From contig JAHZKX010000043.1 of the NCBI GenBank assembly GCA_022600195.1, positions 49,571 through 113,570 on the forward strand: 64,000 nucleotides of DNA, written 5' to 3'. Source of the stretch: Planctomycetota bacterium. GTDB taxonomy: Bacteria; Planctomycetota; Planctomycetia; Planctomycetales; Planctomycetaceae. Position 1 is the stretch's first letter, and each line of letters begins with the position of its first letter. The notes beneath the pieces were generated by a model. It was given only the letters and a program-made list of their open reading frames with translations, made no database searches and was not told where the DNA came from. This document shows positions 37,273 to 45,151 of the stretch, in pieces. Both the position numbers and the translations under genes were made by a program.

Positions 37273-37824
37273 TTACAGTAAGCCTGCATAGAAGAAATAT
37301 GCAATGGAACCAATGCAGATGGGAATCCCATAAGGGAGGAGGTACATCGTGGGTTTTCGCTCTTTGGCAATTCGCGACAGTTCCCTTGGATTCTTTACAG
37401 AACGCCATTCGTCCAGAATCAAGATGGCCTGCCCCAAGTGCGTGTAAAACTTCTTGCGATACAGGACCATTGCGATGGCCATGACTGCACCCACAATCGT
37501 TGTGACGCAGAAAGCATAAAAGGTAATCTTCACACCCAACCAGGCACCGATTCCTGCCATCAATTTGACATCACCGGCTCCCATTCCGCCTACGCTGTAT
37601 AAGGGGAGCAGGGTCGCCAGACCGACAACCATTCCCAACAGTCCCCAACCAAGTCCCGCAAAACCTCCTGTCCACGTCATATAGACCAGACCGGAAAGTA
37701 CCATCGGATATGTAATCCAGTTTGGAACCCGCAGTTCTTTACCATCAATGTAAGCTGCATAAATCAAGACTATGGAAACAAACTTTACGTGCCAATTCTC
37801 CAGAAGTATCTGTTGCCAATCCAT
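37273..37824 (-). CDS. cpaA: prepilin peptidase CpaA/TadV (A24 family)
   Basis: This encodes 183 residues, about six membrane helices and no methyltransferase domain, as in TadV. The two catalytic Asp motifs are YIDGKELRVPNWITYP (first Asp near residue 27) and GGMGAGDVKLMAGIGAWLG (GxGD). It cleaves the leader of the Flp pilin encoded upstream. ATG at 37824 is preferred because AAGG lies 8-11 bases upstream; a TTG one codon earlier is also in frame. Confidence 0.93.
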   Translation of the reverse strand: MDWQQILLENWHVKFVSIVLIYAAYIDGKELRVPNWITYPMVLSGLVYMTWTGGFAGLGWGLLGMVVGLATLLPLYSVGGMGAGDVKLMAGIGAWLGVKITFYAFCVTTIVGAVMAIAMVLYRKKFYTHLGQAILILDEWRSVKNPRELSRIAKERKPTMYLLPYGIPICIGSIAYFFYAGLL

Positions 37825-38099
37825 CAATATGGCCTTTCTTATTGAATCTTATCGAAATGCGTTTTGTTGCATTTCATGAGGGAATTTTTTTATCACATAT
37901 AAACAAATCAGTTCGATTCTCTGGATGAAAGAACCGGAACGACCTGATCTGAATTATTCAACAATTGAACTCTTATTATTCAGTTTAGGTCACAAGCAAA
38001 GGTGAGCAGGGAATATCTTGTAATTTTTCCCGATTTCGAATAACCCACTGGAAGACTTGTGTATTGCCATGCATATTGCTGGCATCGACTCCAGAATGA

Positions 38100-38210
38100 C
38101 TAACAACGGCCACATGTTAGAAACGAAGTAAACCATACAATGACCGGAATGATCAGCATGATCAGCTCCAAAACCGCTCCCGCCTGGGCATCAATGCAGT
38201 AAGGAAACAT
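38100..38210 (-). CDS. 36-residue pilin-like membrane peptide in the Tad locus
   Basis: A very short gene: ATG at 38210, stop TAG at 38102-38100. It has an excellent ribosome site, AAGGAG, 8 bases upstream. The peptide starts MFPYCIDAQAGAVLELIML and continues as one membrane helix (IIPVIVWFTSFLTC), ending in GRC. The stretch around AGAVLELIMLIIP resembles the GxxxxE start of Flp pilins and TadE-like minor pilins. Three Cys are present. It sits between the pilin terminator and cpaA. It could be a truncated minor pilin or a dedicated peptide. There is no homology evidence beyond the motif. Confidence 0.5.
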   Translation of the reverse strand: MFPYCIDAQAGAVLELIMLIIPVIVWFTSFLTCGRC

Positions 38211-38310
38211 TATGCTCTCTCCTTGAGAAATAAAACGAAAACACTAAGTCGTGTAGACTGACTATTCGCTGGAAGTACTTAAAAAAACGAATTTCTGGAG
38301 AATCTGATAC

Positions 38311-38346
38311 GCAATAAAACGCTCAGCCGAAAAGTTCGACTGAGCG
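38311..38346 (-). terminator. intrinsic terminator after the Flp pilin gene
   Basis: On the minus strand CGCTCAGTCGA and TCGGCTGAGCG pair over 11 bp (one G-T) around a 5-base loop, followed by TTTTATT. It lies 40 bases after the pilin stop and would let the pilin be made in excess of the genes beyond. Confidence 0.85.
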
Positions 38347-38384
38347 ATTTACTCATAATAGCGTTGTAATTCAATCAACCTCTA

Positions 38385-38558
38385 TTAGGTCAATGCATCA
38401 CGAACAGCTTCGAACTTCGCATTGGCGTTTGTTCCAACAGCCTGAATTGCTGTTAAACAAACAATCACGATCAGAGCCAGCATCACAGCATATTCAACTG
38501 CTGTTGGGCCATCTTCTGAAACGAGGAAATTCTTGATGCTCTTTGTTAGATTCTTCAT
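38385..38558 (-). CDS. flp: Flp/Fap-type IVb pilin
   Basis: This encodes 57 residues from the ATG at 38558. The N-terminus is MKNLTKSIKNFLVSEDG, cleaved after G by CpaA. The mature pilin then has PTAVEYAVMLALIVIVCL with the conserved Glu at position 5 followed by Tyr, and a short tail (NANAKFEAVRDALT). It is the major subunit of the Tad pilus. An upstream in-frame ATG at 38606 would give a longer, less typical leader. A strong terminator follows. Confidence 0.93.
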   Translation of the reverse strand: MKNLTKSIKNFLVSEDGPTAVEYAVMLALIVIVCLTAIQAVGTNANAKFEAVRDALT

Positions 38559-39162
38559 TGTTGTTGCTCTCTTTCTTTCCAATTGGAGTTGATTCATGGA
38601 CCACATGTATCAACACAAAACAACCAAGCCATGCTGGATGTGACACAACAAGTCTTCATCTTCACATAACTCACCCGAAATAATTGTTTCTTTGAGTTAC
38701 ATCCTCAAAAGAAACACCCAATATGCCCCCTCTATAGAAGAGCAAAAGATTCTGAATTCATGATTTGAATTTCAGAACATATTATTGGAGATTTTAATAG
38801 TCACAAAACAACGGAACAAAATTTCCGAAATGATGTCAAAATTGTCTGTTCTCATTCACCCATCGTTAGTCAGAGTAAAATGGTAACACTCAAAAGTAGT
38901 TCACGGGTTAAGACAGTCAAGCGGATAAGTAAAAGTTTTTTAGAGAAAAATGAGTGGTTGATCAGAAGAAACATTCAAGAAGCGCTAAGCTTTATCTATT
39001 CATGGAATTAGCTTAATGATGATATAAAACCACTGACATTTTTTGTCATAATGTTTTACTGTGCTGTCTTCTTTTTCTTGAGCAGGCAAGTATGCAGAAG
39101 TCTGCTTGACCATTTTGGCGTGAAGCGACATCGCGAAAGCAGCTCTTTTTTTTCGATCGCCG
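38559..39162. other. intergenic upstream of the pilin gene
   Basis: This gap of about 600 bases lies between the pilin gene and the TMTC-like gene, both on the minus strand. It is AT-rich and probably holds the pilin promoter, but no clear box is seen and no gene is supported. Confidence 0.4.
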
Positions 39163-40608
39163 TTACTTCAGGCGCTCCCAATCCTCGATCTTTTGCTGCA
39201 TTCTCTGTCGGTCGAGCTGATCGGGGCTTGTATTTTGGATTGCCTGTTTGATGATCTTCACTGCCCGTGCATGTTCTCCCTGGCTGTGGTAACTGTTAGC
39301 CAGTTGAATCTGCACCACGGGCAGCTGGGGCACTTGCTGTGATGTGTACTGCCATAGCGAGAGACCATCTTTCCAGACATACAGATATCGCTCTGTCAGC
39401 AGACTGTATCTGGAGAGCAAAGCTAAGAGAATCACTCCAAATACTGCGGGAACCAGATAACCAGAACACTGTTTTCCCCTTAGCATTGGCACAACCAGAT
39501 GTTGTTTGATTGATTCCAGGATTTGTACGAAAGCGCTAAATACAAGTGCAAAGAAGGGAATACATGGCAGATATAAATAGCGATCATTCATCAAAGTCGT
39601 GATGGGAAATAGATTCAAAACAGGCAACAATAGAAGCAGGAAAGTGCAACCTGCAAATAGAATCAGAGGCTGCCGTTTGCCCATACGAATGAACAAAATT
39701 GTCGCTGTCAGCCAGCAGAAAAGAGAGATGACCACCTTCCCGCCGATTTCTGATGTGGGTGGATCATAGAGCACAGATCGCGCATCGGGCCATAACAGCA
39801 TCTGGACATACTTTGACATAATTACGGTATCGATTGAGAGGATTTCCGCTTTACTCATCCCGAAGTGGTTTCTCACACCTCCCAGTTCACTTGTTTGTGC
39901 CAGCATGGTAATCACCAGCAAGATAAGGGCACAGCATCCTGGAAAAATCTGCCGTTTCACTGCTTCACGGAATGGTACTTTTGCTACACCATAATCAAAA
40001 CAAAAGACAATGGCAGGCACGATCACCGCTAATGCCTTGGAAAGCAGGGCACCGATAAAGCAAAGAAATCCAGAGGTATTCTGCTCTAAAGTTCGATCTT
40101 TTCTGAGCCAATACCAGAGCGAGGCGAGAATAAACGTCGCAGATAATAACCCTTTACGGGACGAAATCCAGACGACCGTTTCCACCTGGACGGGATGAAT
40201 CGCAAAAACAGCGGCAGTTGCCCAGCCGATCAGTCGATTTTTGGTAAACCGCGTCACTAATAAAAAGACAAGCACGGCATTTACAGCGTGCAGCAGAATA
40301 TTCGTGAGATGATAACCGCCTGCCCACAGACCGTAGAGAGTGTGATCCAACAGAAATGAGAACACGGTGAGAGGTGCATAATTTCTTGTCACGACTTGCG
40401 TTGTGATCTTTTGTAAATTATCGGGATGCCAACTCTTTACGAGTGGATTGTGAATCACATACCAGGGATCATCCCAGTTGACGAAATCAAAACTGATGGC
40501 CATTCCAAAAGTGATCAGCACAACCAGTACCAACGAAATAATCGGAACCAGCTGACTTTTGATCGCCTGGCGTAATTTCCATGGTGTTTGTAATTGATTT
40601 TGATGCAT
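39163..40608 (-). CDS. TMTC-like (DUF1736-type) membrane glycosyltransferase-like protein
   Basis: This encodes 481 residues with about ten membrane segments. The first outer loop carries the acidic pair of GT-C enzymes (FVNWDDPWYVIHNP near residue 46), followed by RNYAPLTVFSFLLDH, NILLHAVNAVLVF and FAIHPVQVETVVWIS. These match the TMTC/O-mannosyl-transferase-like family of bacterial TPR proteins. The C-terminal 60 residues (LANSYHSQGEHARAVKIIKQAI) form about one TPR. It may transfer a sugar from a lipid carrier outside the membrane. It is divergent from a GT2 gene. Confidence 0.85.
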   Translation of the reverse strand: MHQNQLQTPWKLRQAIKSQLVPIISLVLVVLITFGMAISFDFVNWDDPWYVIHNPLVKSWHPDNLQKITTQVVTRNYAPLTVFSFLLDHTLYGLWAGGYHLTNILLHAVNAVLVFLLVTRFTKNRLIGWATAAVFAIHPVQVETVVWISSRKGLLSATFILASLWYWLRKDRTLEQNTSGFLCFIGALLSKALAVIVPAIVFCFDYGVAKVPFREAVKRQIFPGCCALILLVITMLAQTSELGGVRNHFGMSKAEILSIDTVIMSKYVQMLLWPDARSVLYDPPTSEIGGKVVISLFCWLTATILFIRMGKRQPLILFAGCTFLLLLLPVLNLFPITTLMNDRYLYLPCIPFFALVFSAFVQILESIKQHLVVPMLRGKQCSGYLVPAVFGVILLALLSRYSLLTERYLYVWKDGLSLWQYTSQQVPQLPVVQIQLANSYHSQGEHARAVKIIKQAIQNTSPDQLDRQRMQQKIEDWERLK

Positions 40609-40914
40609 CAGATTCTGTATCCCTTACCTTTCAGGGACGAAAGAAGAAATCCCTGCTTATCATAAACATAGGTCGTGGTCAGATATCTGCAGATGAATTG
40701 AGCGAAACGATGATTAATTGCATCATCAAACGGGGCATCAAACATGATGATTGTCATAATCAGATTAATCGGAGACACGGTACGCGACATACAATTTCAT
40801 CTAATCCAGTACGCTCTCATTTTGTTCGCTCTTCGTTTCATAAGCTAGATTTGAAAGAGATCTTGCACAGATTGAGGTAACAATACCAACTCGAGACGGT
40901 ACTCGGAGGCCGAC
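40609..40914. other. divergent intergenic region
   Basis: This separates the TMTC-like gene and the GT2 gene. A 60-codon frame on the minus strand ends TGATG at the TMTC start but has no ribosome site and looks like chance. Promoters are expected but not identified. Confidence 0.35.
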
Positions 40915-41829
40915 ATGTTGAAACCAGTTTCACTACCAGATCAGAAAAACAAACAGGCAGAGCCCGTGATTGCACCGGACAGTGCAGAGATGATGTCACA
41001 GTTACGAAATCTGGAACCATTACTTGAGGAAATTGAACGCGCGTCGCTTCCACAGGGCAAAACAATCGTGGTCATGCCCGCTTATAATGCGGCCTCAACC
41101 TTGAATCAAACGCTGCAAGATCTACCAACGGGTATTGCTGACGAAATCATTCTCGTTGATGATGGAAGTACGGATAATACTGTTGAGCTCGCATTGAGCC
41201 ACGGGTTAACCGTCATCAAACACAAAGAAAACCGTGGTTATGGTGGTAATCAGAAGACCTGTTATCAGTACGCACTGGAACATGGTGCGGAATATATCGT
41301 GATGCTGCATCCCGATTATCAATACGACAGTCGTGTTGTGGGAATAACCATTGAACTCCTTAAACTGGGGATTTGTGATGTGGTTCTAGGTTCCCGAATC
41401 CGTACCCGCCGCGAAGCACTTTCAGGAGGCATGCCTGCCTGGAAGTATCTGGCCAATCGTTTTTTGACGATTACAGAAAACATTGCCTTAGGGCAAAACC
41501 TGGGAGATTTTCATAGTGGATTTCGTGCTTATCGCAGAGAGGTCCTGGAAACGATACCCTATGAACACAATTCCAATGATTTCGTATTCGACAGTCAGGT
41601 CTTAGCGCAAGCGGTTCACTTTAACTTTCGGATCGGCGATATTCCCGTACCAGTCCGCTACTTTGCGGAAGCATCCAGCATCAATTTCAAACGCTGTGTG
41701 AAATATGGACTGGGAACGCTCGCGGTTCTGGCACGCTTCTGGGCGCAACGCCTGAGAATTCGCCCTTCGAAAATCTTCTTCAGTACTAAGATCGATTCAG
41801 AAGCTGATAATCGAATTCAATTACAGTAA
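40915..41829 (+). CDS. GT2 family glycosyltransferase (dolichyl-phosphate mannose synthase-like)
   Basis: This encodes 304 residues. GGAGG lies 5 bases before the ATG. The GT-A fold is seen from about residue 43: [39 protein letters not shown], and [12 protein letters not shown] in place of the usual DxD. Then [17 protein letters not shown] and the receptor loop [12 protein letters not shown]. These features match the DPM1/GtrB type, which transfers a sugar from a nucleotide to a lipid carrier. There is no C-terminal membrane helix. The lipid-linked sugar could feed the neighbouring TMTC-like enzyme. Confidence 0.88.
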   Translation: MLKPVSLPDQKNKQAEPVIAPDSAEMMSQLRNLEPLLEEIERASLPQGKTIVVMPAYNAASTLNQTLQDLPTGIADEIILVDDGSTDNTVELALSHGLTVIKHKENRGYGGNQKTCYQYALEHGAEYIVMLHPDYQYDSRVVGITIELLKLGICDVVLGSRIRTRREALSGGMPAWKYLANRFLTITENIALGQNLGDFHSGFRAYRREVLETIPYEHNSNDFVFDSQVLAQAVHFNFRIGDIPVPVRYFAEASSINFKRCVKYGLGTLAVLARFWAQRLRIRPSKIFFSTKIDSEADNRIQLQ

Positions 41830-41874
41830 GTATGCCTGAATCCTACCAAACAAACTGACTGAAATTGAGTCCTG

Positions 41875-43608
41875 CTAATTTGCTTCAGTGTTCGAGGTAT
41901 CACTCTTAGACAATCGCAAAATGTGCACGATAATCGCCAGGCCGATAAAGATGCCTAAGGCACTGAACCCGTAAACGGCAAAAGCACTGGATTTGATACT
42001 CCATACGCAACCGAAGGCGGCACACAGCGTTGAAATTCCCATTGCCAGATTCCAGGCAACCCGTTTGCCACCTCTGGGCATGTTCTCACCCAGAATTTTC
42101 GGCGAATTCATCATGAAAAAGAAGGTCAAATAAGCAATGGGTAGCAGAACCATCCCAAACATGGATGTGGGAACGGCCAGCCATGCTTTGGCATTCCCTG
42201 ACCAGAAGAAGGAACCAACCATTCCCGTAATAGCGGGCATGTAACAACCGATACGATGATAAGTTCCCCTGGGCTCTACGCCCAGCATTTCGCAGAAAAC
42301 AAAACCATTGATGAGCATCAGAATAATAATGGTGGAAATCGCCATCGCTACAACCCCCAAACCGAAAACGAGTTGTGAGACGGTTTCACCGGCAAGAGGT
42401 TTGAGAGAGGATGCCAATTGGAACGCGTCCCGATTGACGAGCATGGCTGCCAATGTTCGCTCAGGCAGGGGAAGTGCCGCCCGCTTCTGCTCTAAAGCAG
42501 TTTTGTTTTCCTTCAATTCATTCCAGGTCGCTTCAGGTAACTCTTTTTTCAAACGGCTGTCTAATAATTTGTTGTACTGTCCTAATAATCCAGGATCAGC
42601 TTGCACGACCTGACCTTGTGCATTTTTTTCACCTAGTAAACCGGCAGCAGGCTTGGCATGAAACTGTGAGGCAGCCGCTATCACGACGCAACTGGTGGCA
42701 AGTAGAAACGGAACAAACAGACCTGTTGAAAGGTCGAATGCTGCCAGCCCGCGAAAGTCCTTATCCCACCCTTTGGCACGCATCGAATAGGGAAGTAAAA
42801 AGGTCATGTTAATCCCAACGGCTGTTGCAGCGGCTGTGATCATGACTTTCTGTTGATTTCCGACAATCAGTTTTTTCCAGTATTCAGCATAGCCACCTGC
42901 CTGAGACAACATGTCTGAAAATTCCGGTGAAGGGTTCGAAAACATACTGAGGTTTGGAATATATCCGGCGAGAATCTTCGCCCAATCCAAATCATTGGTT
43001 GAGAGACTCATTTTTAAGACCACGCCGAAGAAACAAAGAACGACGATACCTACCATAATTTTCAGGATGGCTTCAAACAGTTTGATTCCCCAGCCCCCGG
43101 AATCATAAAACCAGATCACGACACCAGAAACAAGAAACAAAGCTGCTGCTGCCAGGTATTTTCCGTTCTCACCATTGGCAAATATTTCAGGCGCCAGATT
43201 CTGTTGCAGTGCTGCTGTCCCCAATGCATACTGAGGCATGCACCAGATCAAGTTCGCCATCAAGGTGGCGATCGCCCAGCCCCATCCCAGAACAGGACTG
43301 ATGTGATTATTGATCGACGCGAAAGGACGCTCTTTGGTTGATAACGCGACATAGCCGATCGCGCTGAGCATAATCACGCCCATAATCATTGCCAAAGGCT
43401 GTAGCCACATCAGGTGATAGCCCGAAAGAATCCCGAGATACAAGCCACCCGCCAATGAACCGCCACCCAGAGTAATGGCACTCTGCAACCACCCCGGACC
43501 GGAAAGTTTTGTATAAACTTTAATCTTGGCTCCGGCCCCTTGTTGCTGGGCTTCCAAAATCTGCTGACGGTCTTGTTCAATTCGTGAATTTGCTGGTTCT
43601 TCTGTCAT
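41875..43608 (-). CDS. NRAMP-related transporter lacking the canonical metal motif
   Basis: This encodes 577 residues with about 11 membrane segments. The N-terminal LSGPGWLQSAITLGGGSLAG aligns with the first helix of NRAMP, where GPGF...DPGN coordinates metal. Here DPGN is replaced by GGGS. In helix 6 the MPHN motif is likewise absent (GINMTFLLPYSMRAKGW). A hydrophilic insertion with charged residues (LDSRLKKELPEATWNELKEN) lies around residue 340. The fold is kept but the substrate is likely not the classical Fe/Mn. It is convergent with GT2. Confidence 0.75.
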   Translation of the reverse strand: MTEEPANSRIEQDRQQILEAQQQGAGAKIKVYTKLSGPGWLQSAITLGGGSLAGGLYLGILSGYHLMWLQPLAMIMGVIMLSAIGYVALSTKERPFASINNHISPVLGWGWAIATLMANLIWCMPQYALGTAALQQNLAPEIFANGENGKYLAAAALFLVSGVVIWFYDSGGWGIKLFEAILKIMVGIVVLCFFGVVLKMSLSTNDLDWAKILAGYIPNLSMFSNPSPEFSDMLSQAGGYAEYWKKLIVGNQQKVMITAAATAVGINMTFLLPYSMRAKGWDKDFRGLAAFDLSTGLFVPFLLATSCVVIAAASQFHAKPAAGLLGEKNAQGQVVQADPGLLGQYNKLLDSRLKKELPEATWNELKENKTALEQKRAALPLPERTLAAMLVNRDAFQLASSLKPLAGETVSQLVFGLGVVAMAISTIIILMLINGFVFCEMLGVEPRGTYHRIGCYMPAITGMVGSFFWSGNAKAWLAVPTSMFGMVLLPIAYLTFFFMMNSPKILGENMPRGGKRVAWNLAMGISTLCAAFGCVWSIKSSAFAVYGFSALGIFIGLAIIVHILRLSKSDTSNTEAN

Positions 43609-43921
43609 TGCAAACTCTTGCTATACCAATATTTATTGGCTATGTTAATGAAAGTGGTTCGTCCGAAATACGCGAAGAACCAAGGTAACCGAATTAGGAC
43701 TGAGAATCAACCAACTGAAAACATTTTCAGATTTATCCAAGCCTCTTATTTACTACTCAACTACGTTCATCCAGAAATTAGTATATTGGCTTGAAATCGA
43801 AGCGATTGAGCAATTCTGACCCGATTTGGCAGCCAAACATGGTCCATTTCACGGCTTGAAATATACGGACTCATCGATTGTACGCATGAGGTTCAAGCTG
43901 ATCTTCTATGCCGAAATCTCA
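43609..43921. other. intergenic, nothing recognised
   Basis: A 313-base gap between two minus-strand genes. Only short frames without starts are present. Confidence 0.35.
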
Positions 43922-45079
43922 TTAATTTTCAACCACGCTCTCAAACAGCTTTTCCAATCGCTGCATCGCAGAGTCATAACCAGACATCTCCTCAACGCGT
44001 TCTCGCGCAGCAGGTAAGATTGACAGCCAGCTTTCATAATGAGAAATGGCATCATCAATTTGATCTACCAGTGCATTGAAATCCCCCGGTGGAACCAAAC
44101 GGCCATACTCTCCATTGGCCAGAATTTCAGCAGGACCACTGGGACAATCTGCCGCGAGAACAGGTATCCGGCAGACCATTGCCTCTGCCAACACCAGGCC
44201 AAATCCTTCACACAACGACGGCAGGCAAAACAATTGTGCTTCGCGATAATACTGAAATGGATTACTTTGAAAGCCAACTAAAAACACATAATCGTTTAAG
44301 CGTTTCTGTTGTATCTGACGTTCCAGCTCTTCACGGAAGGGACCTTCTCCCAGGATATGAAATTGTAAATGCGTGAGTGATTTTTCATAAATCAGTTTCT
44401 CTGCTGCTTCGATCAAATAGGAAAATCCTTTTTGAAAATGCAGCCGCCCGCAACTCACCACGTGAAATTTTTCAGGATCCAGCTGAAGCTCTCCTTGATT
44501 GCAATAACCATCAATACGTTCAATATTGATGGGATTATAAATCGTTTGAACTAAAGCTGGACGACAATCATAATAGTCGATTGTCGCTGCTCTTACGCCT
44601 TCTGAAACCGCAACAACGATATCTGCTGTCTGATAAGCTTTCTTTAAGAGCCGCCTTTTAAAAGAGAAAAATCGTTTTTCGTTGCTTTTGAGATCAATAT
44701 CCGGATCACTAACCACGAGAGAAATCCGACGCGTTTTTGTTGCAGCCGTTGCTGGGCCTGCAATGAGTGTCATGTGAAAGGTATGATCGAACACCAGATC
44801 AATTTGCTGCTCCTGAATCACAGTCGCCATGTCAGCGACCAACCGTCGATGAATTCGTCCCGGCCAATTCCAGAGGGGAGCAGGATGCCTGGTATCGAAT
44901 GCGAAAACCGGCACATCTTCGGGAAGCTCTGAGAGCAGAGAACCGGTGTGAGAAACAAGATACAAAAGCGGAGTAAACTTCTCGCGATTTAATCTTGCCA
45001 GCTGATCCAGCAGTACTCGTTCGGCTCCTCCGCCTCCCAAGCTTCCAATTGCAAAAAGAATCCGGATCTTCTTTGTCAT
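43922..45079 (-). CDS. GT4 family glycosyltransferase
   Basis: This encodes 385 residues. The N-terminal Rossmann part starts IRILFAIGSLGGGGAERVLLDQLARL. The C-terminal half contains VVSCGRLHFQKGFSYLIEAAE, HILGEGPFREELE, VFLVGFQSNPFQYYREAQLF and the donor motif CEGFGLVLAEAM (EX7E). Such GT-B enzymes transfer a sugar to a glycan or lipid. No signal sequence, so cytosolic. It is one of three glycan genes between 39160 and 45080. Confidence 0.92.
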   Translation of the reverse strand: MTKKIRILFAIGSLGGGGAERVLLDQLARLNREKFTPLLYLVSHTGSLLSELPEDVPVFAFDTRHPAPLWNWPGRIHRRLVADMATVIQEQQIDLVFDHTFHMTLIAGPATAATKTRRISLVVSDPDIDLKSNEKRFFSFKRRLLKKAYQTADIVVAVSEGVRAATIDYYDCRPALVQTIYNPINIERIDGYCNQGELQLDPEKFHVVSCGRLHFQKGFSYLIEAAEKLIYEKSLTHLQFHILGEGPFREELERQIQQKRLNDYVFLVGFQSNPFQYYREAQLFCLPSLCEGFGLVLAEAMVCRIPVLAADCPSGPAEILANGEYGRLVPPGDFNALVDQIDDAISHYESWLSILPAARERVEEMSGYDSAMQRLEKLFESVVEN

Positions 45080-45151
45080 TGAATGCTCGTATCAGAACGT
45101 CTTGAGGAACCGAACTGACTGTTTTCCATTAGATAAAACCGAAAACGTGAT

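Noticed and set aside
40608..40790. 60-codon minus-strand frame ending TGATG at the TMTC-like start
   Set aside because: The overlap is suggestive, but there is no ribosome site or recognisable composition.
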